A DNA stretch of 64,000 nucleotides from Bryobacterales bacterium (GTDB lineage: Bacteria; Acidobacteriota; Terriglobia; Bryobacterales; UBA6623), in assembly GCA_028819575.1 (NCBI GenBank), contig JAPPLB010000123.1, positions 1-64,000 on the forward strand, written 5' to 3'. Position 1 is the first letter of the stretch, and each line of letters begins with the position of its first letter. The notes beneath the pieces were generated by a model. That model searched no databases. It was not told the origin of the DNA and worked only from the letters and a program-made list of their open reading frames with translations. This document shows positions 9,600-17,469 of this stretch, one piece after another. A program made the translations under genes and the position numbers.

Positions 9600-10988
9600 A
9601 TGAAGTTCGCCGAAGCCGTCGTCAACGTCTTTAAGATCCCCGATCTGCGCAAGAGGATTCTCTTTACGCTGAGTCTGCTGGCGGTTTATCGCATCGGCGG
9701 CCATATTCCCACTCCGGGCGTCAATACGGAAGAGCTGCAGCGTATGTTCGAGGCGGCGGCCGGCACGGCGCTGGGCCTGATGAACATGTTCTCGGGCGGC
9801 CAGCTCGAGCAGTTGACGATCTTCGCCTTGGGCATCATGCCCTACATCACGGCGTCGATCATCCTGCAATTGATGACCGTCGTCATCCCCACGCTCGAGA
9901 AACTGCAGAAGGAAGGCGAACTCGGTCGGCGTAAGATCACCCAATGGACGCGCTATCTGACGATCGGTCTGAGTATTGTGCAGTCTGCGGGCATCGCGTT
10001 CGGGTTGCAGCGCAGCGAGAATCTGGTCTACGAGCCCGGGCTCGGCTTTGTCGTGATGACGATCACTACCCTTACCACCGGGACGGCTTTCATCATGTGG
10101 CTGGGCGAGCAGATCACAGAGCGGGGGATCGGCAACGGCATGTCGCTGATCATCTTCGCGGGCATCGTCGTCGGGTTGCCGAGCGCGCTTCAGAACATCT
10201 ACGAGAACGTGTTCGTCACGCAGCAGTGGAACATGTTTCAGTTGTTCCTCATCCTGGGATTCATGGTGGTGATCCTGGCCTTCATCGTGCTGGTCGAGCG
10301 CGGTGAGCGGCGGATTCCGGTGCAGTACGCGCGGAGAATCGTCGGCCGCAGGATGATGGGGGGGCAATCCACGCATCTGCCGCTGAAGGTCAACTCCGGC
10401 GGTGTGATCCCGGTGATCTTCGCCTCGTCGATTCTGGCGTTCCCGCAGACCTTGGGTCTGGTCGTGCAAGACAGCCCGTATCTGACGCAGCTCCTCGAGC
10501 CCATCTCCTATGGCGAGCCGCTCTACGAGCTGCTGTACGTGCTGGGCATCGTATTCTTCTGTTTCTTCTATGTCTCGATCATCTTCAACCCGACCGAAGT
10601 CGCCGACAACATGCGCAAGTACGGCGGGTTTGTGCCGGGTATCCGCTCCGGGAAACCGACTGCGGACCACATCAATGAAATCCTGACCAAGATCACCATG
10701 GTGGGCGGGCTGTACCTTGCGCTCATTTCCGTGATCCCCGACCTTTTGATCGCAGGAGCGAGGGTTCACCACCTGCCGTTCATCGGGAATTGGGCGGATG
10801 CGACTTTTCCGCGCTGGGTTCTCGACGGCTTGAACGTGAACTTCTATTTCGGCGGCACCTCGCTTCTGATTGTGATTGGAGTTGCGATGGACACGATCAA
10901 TCAAATCGAAGCACAACTCATCATGCGCCACTATGAAGGATTTACGCCTCGTGCGGGGAGGATCCGGGGAAGGCGCTCGTTTGGCTAG
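9600..10988 (+). CDS. secY: Protein translocase subunit SecY
   Basis: 462 residues and strongly hydrophobic with about ten membrane segments. This is the central pore of the Sec translocon in the inner membrane. Signatures: RIGGHIPTPGVN at residues 31-42, the plug region with LMNMFSGGQLEQLTIFALGI, and the cytoplasmic loop with RRIPVQYARR. It lies directly behind rplO, the classical spc-operon position. Confidence 0.98.
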   Translation: MKFAEAVVNVFKIPDLRKRILFTLSLLAVYRIGGHIPTPGVNTEELQRMFEAAAGTALGLMNMFSGGQLEQLTIFALGIMPYITASIILQLMTVVIPTLEKLQKEGELGRRKITQWTRYLTIGLSIVQSAGIAFGLQRSENLVYEPGLGFVVMTITTLTTGTAFIMWLGEQITERGIGNGMSLIIFAGIVVGLPSALQNIYENVFVTQQWNMFQLFLILGFMVVILAFIVLVERGERRIPVQYARRIVGRRMMGGQSTHLPLKVNSGGVIPVIFASSILAFPQTLGLVVQDSPYLTQLLEPISYGEPLYELLYVLGIVFFCFFYVSIIFNPTEVADNMRKYGGFVPGIRSGKPTADHINEILTKITMVGGLYLALISVIPDLLIAGARVHHLPFIGNWADATFPRWVLDGLNVNFYFGGTSLLIVIGVAMDTINQIEAQLIMRHYEGFTPRAGRIRGRRSFG

Positions 10989-11029
10989 CCGTGACGACAG
11001 CGAGGGTGTCCGTGACGATCAGTCCCCCC

Positions 11030-11713
11030 GTGAAGGAAGCCGTCAGGGCAATTATCCTGTTCGGTTCGCCCGGCGCAGGCAAAGGGACGCAAGCACGAAA
11101 GATCACCTCGCGTTACCGGATTCCGCAGATCTCGACTGGGGACATCATCCGCGAGGAAGTCGGTTCGGGTTCGAGCCTGGGGAAGAAGGTGGAGGCGATA
11201 CTGGCCGCCGGGCGGTTGGTGGATGACGAAACGGTGAATCAGTTGGTGGAGGCCCGGCTGGACAGCAAGGATTGCCGTAAGGGGTTCTTGTTGGATGGCT
11301 ATCCGCGGACAATCTGCCAGGCGCGCGCGCTGCAGGGCATTCTGGATCGCATGCCTTGCCGGCTCGTGATCATCGAAGTTCAAGTCGGTTACAATGAGAC
11401 CGTTAGACGAATCACGGGCCGACGGCTCTGCGCACAATGTGGAGCCATCTATAACATCTATTCGCACCCGCCGAAAGTTGCCGACGTTTGTGATGGATGC
11501 GGTCACCGTCCGCTTAGTATCCGATCGGACGACAGACCGGAAGTTGTCAAGAAACGCTTCCACCTGTATCAGGAAGGGACCGTGCCGGTATACGAAGTGT
11601 TTCGGTCCGCCGGCGAGAAGATTCATCAGGTGGACGGGACGCAACCGGAGCAGGTTGTGTGCGCGCAGATCTTTGAGATTTTGGAAGCAGAAGGGTCGAA
11701 TGATCATCCGTAA
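11030..11713 (+). CDS. adk: Adenylate kinase
   Basis: About 227 residues; catalyses ATP + AMP to 2 ADP. The P-loop is ILFGSPGAGKGTQA near the start. The NMP-binding part is ISTGDIIREEV, followed by GFLLDGYPRT. The lid contains four cysteines (CAQCG ... CDGCG), the zinc-binding lid type. The frame is open from GTG 10991. I prefer GTG 11030, which leaves a short N-terminus before the P-loop, but the choice is uncertain. The 3' end overlaps map by 14 bases. Confidence 0.94.
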   Translation: MKEAVRAIILFGSPGAGKGTQARKITSRYRIPQISTGDIIREEVGSGSSLGKKVEAILAAGRLVDDETVNQLVEARLDSKDCRKGFLLDGYPRTICQARALQGILDRMPCRLVIIEVQVGYNETVRRITGRRLCAQCGAIYNIYSHPPKVADVCDGCGHRPLSIRSDDRPEVVKKRFHLYQEGTVPVYEVFRSAGEKIHQVDGTQPEQVVCAQIFEILEAEGSNDHP

Positions 11714-12470
11714 GAGCCCGTCTGAGCTGGCGAAAATGCGGCAGAGCGGCATGCTCGTATGGCGGATTCTGGATGAATTGACCAAGCTCGTCGAGCCGGG
11801 TGTCACCACCCTGGATCTGGAGACCGTGGCCGAGCAGCGCATCAAGGAGGCGGGTGCCCGGGCGGCGTTCAAAGGCTACTATGTGCCGGCCGCGGGCCGG
11901 CGGTTTCCGTGTGTGCTGTGCACTTCGATCAATCAAGAGGTGGTGCACGGGGTTCCCTCGGCGAAGCGCGTTCTTTGTGACGGCGACATCGTGAAAGTCG
12001 ACATCGGAGTTCAGTTGGATGGATATTATGGCGACTCGGCCACGACGATTCCGGTCGGAGAGGTGGCTGAGGAGACGCTGCGCTTGATGGCTGTGACGAA
12101 GCAATCCCTGGAATTGGCCATTGAGCAGATGGTGGCCGGACGGCGACTGTTCGACGTTTGCGGAACGGTCGAGAGGCACGTGACGAGCAATGGATTCACG
12201 GTGGTGCGTGAGTTCGTGGGTCATGGCATCGGCAAGAAGCTTCACGAGGAGCCGCACGTGCCCAACTACGTGGACCCCAAGTTGAGCAATCCCCGTCTGC
12301 GCGAGGGGATGGTCCTGGCCGTCGAGCCGATGGTGAGTGCCGGCAAACCCGACACCAAGGTGCTTTCGGACCGCTGGACGGCGGTGACTTCGGATGGCTC
12401 GAAAGCCGCCCACTATGAGCATTGCGTTGCAGTGACATCCAACGGCCCGTGGGTGTTGACGAGGCCTTAG
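11700..12470 (+). CDS. map: Methionine aminopeptidase, type I
   Basis: 256 residues from the ATG at 11700 (MIIRKSPSELAKMRQSG), which lies inside the end of adk. It removes the N-terminal Met from nascent proteins. The five metal ligands of the pita-bread fold are visible in order: D in KVDIGVQ, D in YYGDSATT, H in EFVGHGIG, E in AVEPMV and E in HYEHCVAV. There is no N-terminal extension. The adk-map-infA order is standard. Confidence 0.97.
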   Translation: MIIRKSPSELAKMRQSGMLVWRILDELTKLVEPGVTTLDLETVAEQRIKEAGARAAFKGYYVPAAGRRFPCVLCTSINQEVVHGVPSAKRVLCDGDIVKVDIGVQLDGYYGDSATTIPVGEVAEETLRLMAVTKQSLELAIEQMVAGRRLFDVCGTVERHVTSNGFTVVREFVGHGIGKKLHEEPHVPNYVDPKLSNPRLREGMVLAVEPMVSAGKPDTKVLSDRWTAVTSDGSKAAHYEHCVAVTSNGPWVLTRP

Positions 12471-12476
12471 CCGGGA

Positions 12477-12686
12477 ATGCAGGACGAGATCGATGCACAC
12501 GTCGTTGAAGCTCTGCCGAATGAGTTGTTTCGGGTGGAACTGGAAAATCACAAGCAGGTGCTGGCTCATCCGGCGTCGCGGCAGCGGCGCAGTTTCTTGC
12601 GACTGCTGCCGGGAGATCGTGTGAAGGTGAAACTCTCCTCGAAAGACCGGACTCGGGGATGCATTGTGGAGCGTTGTGAATCATGA
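12477..12686 (+). CDS. infA: Translation initiation factor IF-1 (divergent)
   Basis: 69 residues, S1/OB-fold: [23 protein letters not shown], then [19 protein letters not shown]. Position between map and rpmJ also fits IF-1. The loop that in E. coli reads ISGKMRKNFIRI here reads [12 protein letters not shown], so the conserved Gly and Met of the 16S-contacting loop are replaced. The N-terminus is short. The ATG at 12477 follows the map stop by six bases, and the stop overlaps the rpmJ ATG. Confidence 0.9.
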   Translation: MQDEIDAHVVEALPNELFRVELENHKQVLAHPASRQRRSFLRLLPGDRVKVKLSSKDRTRGCIVERCES

Positions 12687-12796
12687 AAGTTCGGGCATCG
12701 GTCAAGAAGATGTGCAAGGACTGCAAAATCGTCCGGCGCAAGGGTATTTTGCGCGTGCTGTGCAGCAACCCCAAGCACAAGCAACGCCAAGGCTGA
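12683..12796 (+). CDS. rpmJ: 50S ribosomal protein L36 (zinc form)
   Basis: A 37-residue gene read directly from the sequence: [20 protein letters not shown], continuing to [11 protein letters not shown]. The zinc ligands C11, C14, C27 and H32 are all present. It overlaps the infA stop (ATGA) and precedes rpsM by 12 bases, the normal position. Confidence 0.97.
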   Translation: MKVRASVKKMCKDCKIVRRKGILRVLCSNPKHKQRQG

Positions 12797-12808
12797 GGGA
12801 GATACAAG

Positions 12809-13192
12809 ATGGCACGTTTGGAAGGTGTCGATTTGCCGAACAACAAACGATCCGAGATCGCGCTGACCTATCTCTATGGGGTCGGTCGTTCGCGGGCGCG
12901 TTCGCTGCTCTATCGAGCCGGCATCGATTTCGGAAAGAAGATGGGTGATCTCAACGACGAAGAGATTACGAACCTCCGTAAGCTCATCGAAGAAGAGGGC
13001 GCCGTCGAGGGTGATCTGCGTAAGGAAGTGCAGATGAACATCCGGCGCCTGATCGAGATCGGTTGCTATCGCGGATTGCGCCACCGCCGGAGCTTGCCCG
13101 TGCGCGGCCAGCGAACGCATACCAACGCCCGCACGCGCAAGGGGCCGAAGCGGGGTACGATCGCAGGCAAACGCAAAACGGGTAAGAAGTAG
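12809..13192 (+). CDS. rpsM: 30S ribosomal protein S13
   Basis: 127 residues: [30 protein letters not shown], then [20 protein letters not shown] with the C-terminal basic tail [17 protein letters not shown] that contacts P-site tRNA. S13 is the first gene of the alpha section. Confidence 0.98.
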   Translation: MARLEGVDLPNNKRSEIALTYLYGVGRSRARSLLYRAGIDFGKKMGDLNDEEITNLRKLIEEEGAVEGDLRKEVQMNIRRLIEIGCYRGLRHRRSLPVRGQRTHTNARTRKGPKRGTIAGKRKTGKK

Positions 13193-13216
13193 CAGTGGCA
13201 TTGGCAGCGAGGACGT

Positions 13217-13627
13217 ATGGCTAGGACAAAGGCAAAAACCGGCAAGAAGGGCAAGAAGTTCAAGAGCCGGGTCCGGAAGAATATTCCCGACGGGATCGTG
13301 AGCATTCAAGCCACGTTCAACAACACGATTGTGACGATCAGCGATGCCAAGGGGAACGTCATTTCGTGGTCGAGCGCAGGCTCGCTGGGATTCCGCGGTT
13401 CTCAAAAAGGCACTCCGTTCGCCGCGCAGCAGGCCAGTTTGACCGCAGCGAACGCCGCCAAGGAACATGGCTTGCGTCGCGTCAATGTGCGGGTCAAAGG
13501 GCCGGGCGGCGGGCGCGAATCCGCGATTCGGGCGTTGGCGACGGCAGGCATTGAAGTGCGCCACATCAAGGACGTGACACCGATTCCGCATAACGGCTGC
13601 CGGCCACCGAAACGGAGACGGGTCTAA
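13217..13627 (+). CDS. rpsK: 30S ribosomal protein S11
   Basis: 136 residues. It has a Lys-rich N-terminus, then [34 protein letters not shown] and the C-terminal signature [18 protein letters not shown]11 forms part of the platform near the E site. It is followed by a 73-base gap containing a perfect 9-bp hairpin before rpsD. Confidence 0.98.
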   Translation: MARTKAKTGKKGKKFKSRVRKNIPDGIVSIQATFNNTIVTISDAKGNVISWSSAGSLGFRGSQKGTPFAAQQASLTAANAAKEHGLRRVNVRVKGPGGGRESAIRALATAGIEVRHIKDVTPIPHNGCRPPKRRRV

Positions 13628-13644
13628 GCGACGACCGACTCGGT

Positions 13645-13668
13645 CTCGCGCGAAGACTCTCGCGCGAG
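13645..13668 (+). promoter_or_regulatory. Hairpin between rpsK and rpsD
   Basis: CTCGCGCGA at 13645-13653 and TCGCGCGAG at 13660-13668 form a perfect 9-bp stem with a six-base loop. No T-run follows, so it is unlikely to be a simple intrinsic terminator. It could be a processing or attenuation site, or a target for ribosomal-protein feedback. The function is inferred only from position. Confidence 0.5.
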
Positions 13669-13700
13669 TCGAGCTTGTCGGGAGGGGGAAACACAAGTTC

Positions 13701-14336
13701 ATGGCAAGATACGTCGGACCGGCTTGCAGGCTCTGCCGAAGGGAAGGGATGAAGCTCTTCCTGAAGGGGGAACGCTGCTATGGCCCCAAGTGCGCCATCG
13801 AAAAACGTAACTATTTCCCGGGACAGCACGGCAAGACGGCTCGGCCCAGAAAGCTGATGGGTTACGGGTTGCAGCTTCGGGAAAAACAGCGTGTCAAACG
13901 CATCTACGGAGTGTTGGAGCGCCAGTTCCGCCGCTATTTCGAAAAGGCGGCGCACATGAAGGGAGTCGTGGGCGAGAATCTGCTGGCTCTGCTCGAGCGG
14001 CGGCTCGACAACGTCATCTACCGCGCCGGAATGGGAACCAGCCGTCCACAAGCGCGTCAGATCGTCCGCCACGGTCACATCGAGGTCAATGGTCAGAAGG
14101 CCGATATACCTTCGTACCTCGTCAAGCCCGGCGATGTGGTTCAGATCAGAGAGAAAAGCCGCGGGCATTCGGGCATCACGGCCTCGGTCGAGGCAACCTC
14201 CCACAGCTCGGCGCCCGGCTGGATGGAAGTGGATCGCGAGAAGCTCTCGGTGAAGGTCATTGGAATGCCCCGCCGGGATGAGTTGGTGCAGATCCCGATC
14301 AATGAGCAACTCATCGTCGAGTTGTATTCGAGATAG
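13701..14336 (+). CDS. rpsD: 30S ribosomal protein S4 (zinc form)
   Basis: 211 residues. The N-terminus [19 protein letters not shown] has C9 and C12, followed by C26 and C31, the pattern of zinc-binding S4. NYFPGQHGK and the S4 RNA-binding domain ([36 protein letters not shown]) follow. S4 is a primary 16S binder and represses the alpha operon in E. coli. Perfect hairpins lie both before and after the gene. It ends 80 bases before rpoA. Confidence 0.98.
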   Translation: MARYVGPACRLCRREGMKLFLKGERCYGPKCAIEKRNYFPGQHGKTARPRKLMGYGLQLREKQRVKRIYGVLERQFRRYFEKAAHMKGVVGENLLALLERRLDNVIYRAGMGTSRPQARQIVRHGHIEVNGQKADIPSYLVKPGDVVQIREKSRGHSGITASVEATSHSSAPGWMEVDREKLSVKVIGMPRRDELVQIPINEQLIVELYSR

Positions 14337-14372
14337 CGTTGCCTGAAAACACGAGATTACGACCCACCACCT

Positions 14373-14391
14373 TTGGCGTCTCGGACGCCAA
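14373..14391 (+). promoter_or_regulatory. Hairpin between rpsD and rpoA
   Basis: TTGGCGTC (14373-14380) and GACGCCAA (14384-14391) form a perfect 8-bp stem with a three-base TCG loop in the 80-base rpsD-rpoA gap. No poly-T follows. It ends 25 bases before the rpoA start and could influence the ribosomal protein to RNA polymerase output ratio. This role is an inference from location. Confidence 0.5.
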
Positions 14392-14416
14392 TCGAGTTGA
14401 ATAGGGGAAAGCCACT

Positions 14417-15430
14417 ATGTGGAAAGGATTTCAAAAGCCCAGACGCTTGGCCGCAGAGGGCGATTCTCTGAGCGATACCTTCGGCCGTTTCAGCGCCCAG
14501 CCTTTCGAGAGAGGTTTCGGCACGACTGTGGGGAATTCTCTGCGGAGGGCGCTGCTGAGTTCCATCGAAGGTGCGGCGATCACTGCCGTTCGGATTGAAG
14601 GCATCTCACACGAGTTCAGCCCCATCCCGGGCGTGGTCGAGGATGCAACCGATATCATCCTCAACCTCAAACAGATTCCGCTCAAGCTCCATGGAGAAGG
14701 CGCGAGGACCATTCGTCTTCGGGCGACCGAACCCGGTCCGGTTCTAAGCGGCGCGATCGAGGCCGACTCCGATGTTGAGATTCTCGACCCCAATCAGTAC
14801 ATCGCCACCGTCAGCGAGGGCAGCATCCTGGATCTCGAAATGCGAGTCAAGCTCGGACGCGGATACGTCGGAGCGGAGAAGAATTTCGACGAAGACCTGG
14901 CGTTGGGTTACATCCCGATCGATTCCGTCCACTCGCCGGTCCGCAAGGTCAACTACTCCGTCGAAGCCGCGCGGCTGGGCCAGATGACCGACTATGACAA
15001 GCTGACGCTCGAGGTCTGGACCAACGGAGCTCTGCCGCCTCAGGACGCCATCGGCTTGGCTGCGAAGCTGTTGAAGGACCATATGACGATCTTCATCAAC
15101 TTCGAGGAGGAAGCCGCGACCGAGGAGGCTCCGGCTGATACATCGACCGACCAGTACCAGGAGTACCTGAATCGGTCCGTGGAGGAGTTGGAGCTCAGCG
15201 TGCGTTCCTATAACTGTCTCAAGAATGCGAACATCCAAACGATCGGCGATTTGGTGGTCCGCACCGGGGCCGACATGCTCAAGACGAAGAATTTCGGCCG
15301 CAAGTCCTTGATGGAGATCAAGGAAATTCTGGCCTCCATGGGTTTGTCCCTGGGCATGATTTTCGACGAGCACGGACGTCTGGTGCCACCTCCGACGATC
15401 GAAGGAGAGGACGACGCTTCCGCTGCCTGA
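14417..15430 (+). CDS. rpoA: DNA-directed RNA polymerase subunit alpha
   Basis: 337 residues. The N-terminal dimerisation domain (about residues 1-235) has [18 protein letters not shown] and [14 protein letters not shown]. The C-terminal domain (about residues 255-325) that contacts UP elements and activators has [20 protein letters not shown] and [15 protein letters not shown]. The start at 14417 follows an AGGGGAAAG ribosome site. The order rpsD-rpoA-rplQ is standard. Confidence 0.98.
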   Translation: MWKGFQKPRRLAAEGDSLSDTFGRFSAQPFERGFGTTVGNSLRRALLSSIEGAAITAVRIEGISHEFSPIPGVVEDATDIILNLKQIPLKLHGEGARTIRLRATEPGPVLSGAIEADSDVEILDPNQYIATVSEGSILDLEMRVKLGRGYVGAEKNFDEDLALGYIPIDSVHSPVRKVNYSVEAARLGQMTDYDKLTLEVWTNGALPPQDAIGLAAKLLKDHMTIFINFEEEAATEEAPADTSTDQYQEYLNRSVEELELSVRSYNCLKNANIQTIGDLVVRTGADMLKTKNFGRKSLMEIKEILASMGLSLGMIFDEHGRLVPPPTIEGEDDASAA

Positions 15431-15447
15431 GCCGTGGGAGAGATTCG

Positions 15448-15918
15448 ATGAGACATAGAAAAGGTGGTTTCAAACTGCAGCGGAACCCCTCCGCGCGTCG
15501 CGCGCTGCTAAGGGGTCTTGCCACGAACGTGATCGAGCGGGATCGTATCGTCACGACCGTCACCAAGGCCAAGGCGGTGAGGCCCTGGGTCGAAAAGATG
15601 ATCACGCTCGGCAAGCGGGATACTCTTCACAGCCGGCGGCAGGCCGCCGCGTTCCTGCAGACGCCCGCGGCCGTCAAGAAGTTGTTCGATACTTTGGCGC
15701 CGCGGTTCTCACAGCAGGACGGCGGTTACACACGGATCATCAGGTTAGGGCCGCGCAAGGGCGACGGCGCAGAGGAAGTGGTCATCGAGATTCTCGGCAC
15801 CGAACTGAAGAAGCGGGCGGAAGAAAGGCGTAAGCGCAAGGAAGAACGCCTGAAACGCCAACAGGAGGAATCGGAGTCGGCCGAGGAAGTCGAGAAGGCC
15901 CCGGAAGCGCCATCTTGA
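15448..15918 (+). CDS. rplQ: 50S ribosomal protein L17 with charged C-terminal tail
   Basis: 156 residues; the L17 core is about residues 1-120. It starts MRHRKGGFKLQRNPSARRAL and has TTVTKAKAVRPWVEKMIT and YTRIIRLGPRKGDGAE. The last 35 or so residues are a charged Arg/Lys/Glu-rich helix and an acidic Ala/Pro tail, an extension compared with many L17. It is the last gene of the ribosomal block. Confidence 0.97.
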   Translation: MRHRKGGFKLQRNPSARRALLRGLATNVIERDRIVTTVTKAKAVRPWVEKMITLGKRDTLHSRRQAAAFLQTPAAVKKLFDTLAPRFSQQDGGYTRIIRLGPRKGDGAEEVVIEILGTELKKRAEERRKRKEERLKRQQEESESAEEVEKAPEAPS

Positions 15919-15975
15919 TTCATCGGGCAGCTTCGTAGAGTTTCACGGAAGTCCTGCCGATGCCAGGCATCAAGC

Positions 15976-15990
15976 CACGAAGCCTTCGTG
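15976..15990. terminator. Short palindrome downstream of rplQ
   Basis: CACGAAG C CTTCGTG is a perfect short inverted repeat about 60 bases after rplQ and just before a dispersed repeat copy. No T-run is seen. It could help end transcription of the ribosomal block, or be part of the repeat's insertion context. Weak evidence. Confidence 0.25.
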
Positions 15991-15998
15991 ACAGGTAG

Positions 15999-16140
15999 CC
16001 TGTATTTCTCACTGCGCGGCGAGGCGAAGTGGGTGAGAGGGGCGTCAGGACGAGGCGCAAGCCGGGCGGAGGAAAAAGGCGCGAGCCGCTTGGCGCGCGC
16101 AGGCGTACTTGAAAGTACATCGAGCACGGCATGCCAAGCT
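15999..16140 (+). repeat. Dispersed inverted-repeat element, copy A (right end lost)
   Basis: The left end CCTGTATTTCTCACT (15999-16013) matches the family terminus at 13 of 15 positions and is preceded by TAG. The interior (GGCGAGGCGAAG, GCCGCTTGGCGCGCGCAGG, GTACTTGAAAGTACAT, CGAGCACGGC) matches copy C in the same orientation. The right arm is lost: after GCACGGCATGCCAAGC the sequence diverges into a GC-rich palindrome just before the next gene. The end coordinate is approximate. Confidence 0.8.
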
Positions 16141-16168
16141 TGTGGCCCCGGGGGGCCGAACAGGGTAC

Positions 16169-17194
16169 ATGCGCCTCGTTGCCATTCTATGGGTAGGGCT
16201 GGTCTTCGGGACGAGCGCTTGCGACCGTGACCCCGTGGACGGTGTGGCGGCGCGGGTCAACGGCTACCGTATCACTCGCGCTGAACTCGAAAAGTATTAC
16301 CAAAGCCAGGTCGGCGACTCTCCCAGCGTCGGGACAGCGGATCAAGAGCGGATGCTGCGCTTGAATCTGCTCGGAGAGTTGATCGACCGCCAGATCATGC
16401 TCGATCGGGCCGAAAAGCTGGGGCTGATGGCCGTGGACGCCGAGGTCGAGAACAGCTATCAGGAATATCGATCGCGCTTCAAGGAAGACGCCGAGTTCGA
16501 CCGATATCTTGAGGATCGTGTGATCACGGTCGAGGAACTCAAAAACGAGATCCGCCGCAACTTGACGATCGAGAAGCTGCTGAACCATCAAATCACCTCA
16601 CGCATTCAGGTCGATGAACCCGAAGTGCGAACGTACTACGAGGGCAACATCGGGAGCTTTAACGTGCCGGAGCAGCAGGTGCACATGGCATGGATCCTGG
16701 TCACCGCCCGCAGCGAGACGCCGGTGCCCAATCTGCACAACGATGACGCCGTCGACGAGGAAGCCGCCAAGAAAAAGATCGAGATGATCGAGGCGCGGTT
16801 GCGAGACGGCGAGGAGTTCGCGACGCTGGCGCAGAACTACTCTGAGGATCCGGTCTCGACGGCAAGCGGTGGGGACCTGGGATTTATTCCGCAGTCTTCG
16901 CTCGAGCAGGTGGACCTGAGCCTTCGTCAAGTCGTCGCTTCGCTCACTCCCGGCGAGGTCTCGCCGATCGTCAAGACCGGCGACGAGTACCGCATCATCA
17001 AGCTCATCTCGGTGGAGCAGGCTGGTCAGCGCGACTATTCCGACCCGCGGGTCCAGCAGACCATTCGCGAGACGATTCGCAGCCGCAAAGATCAACTCCT
17101 CCGGGCCGCCTACCTTGAAATCGCCCGCAATGAAGCCGAGATCAAGAACTATCTGGCGCGGGAAGTCGTGGACGACTTTGGTGTATTGCACTAG
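16169..17194 (+). CDS. Parvulin-type peptidyl-prolyl isomerase lipoprotein (SurA/PpiC-like)
   Basis: 341 residues from the ATG at 16169. MRLVAILWVGLVFGTSAC is a short signal peptide ending in a likely lipobox Cys (18). A SurA-N-like helical region follows (about 25-165: VAARVNGYRITRAELEKYY, LLGELIDRQIMLDRAEKL). The parvulin domain is about 180-295, with the hallmark FATLAQNYSEDP, then GGDLGFIP and LTPGEVSPIVKTGDEYRI. It probably folds outer-membrane or secreted proteins. A longer frame from 16109 would start inside repeat copy A and lose the signal peptide. Confidence 0.9.
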   Translation: MRLVAILWVGLVFGTSACDRDPVDGVAARVNGYRITRAELEKYYQSQVGDSPSVGTADQERMLRLNLLGELIDRQIMLDRAEKLGLMAVDAEVENSYQEYRSRFKEDAEFDRYLEDRVITVEELKNEIRRNLTIEKLLNHQITSRIQVDEPEVRTYYEGNIGSFNVPEQQVHMAWILVTARSETPVPNLHNDDAVDEEAAKKKIEMIEARLRDGEEFATLAQNYSEDPVSTASGGDLGFIPQSSLEQVDLSLRQVVASLTPGEVSPIVKTGDEYRIIKLISVEQAGQRDYSDPRVQQTIRETIRSRKDQLLRAAYLEIARNEAEIKNYLAREVVDDFGVLH

Positions 17195-17289
17195 CTGAAT
17201 TTCCCATCCTCATGGCCTGCGGTTCCGCAAGAGGTTCCTTCCCGGCACGACGGGCCGATCGTCCGCGGACGGATCTGGAACGAACATAG

Positions 17290-17469
17290 CCTGCATTTCT
17301 CACCCCGGGGCGGGGCGAACGGTAGGACGAGGTACGAGTACGAGCCGCTTGGCGTGCGCAGGTGTACGTTATCCGTACATCGAGCACGGCCAGCAAGCAT
17401 TGCGAAGGAAAAGCGAAATCATGGCGGCCATATCGCGTGCTTCGGCCGTCATGTGGTGAGATACGCAGG
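17290..17469 (+). repeat. Dispersed inverted-repeat element, copy B (complete)
   Basis: 180 bp. The left terminus CCTGCATTTCTCACC (17290-17304) and right terminus GGTGAGATACGCAGG (17455-17469) are inverted repeats at 13 of 15 positions, flanked by TAG and CTA. The interior has GCCGCTTGGCGTGCGCAGG, a TGTACG-TTAT-CCGTACA hairpin and CGAGCACGGC. The right flank CTA (17470-17472) is the stop codon of the minus-strand M81 gene. The copy lies in a convergent gap, so it may act as a two-way transcription end. Confidence 0.88.

Noticed and set aside
9084-10931. 615-codon open frame on the minus strand opposite rplO/secY
   Set aside because: It mirrors the high-GC codon pattern of secY. The translation is His/Asp/Arg/Glu-rich with no recognisable motif, while secY is certain.
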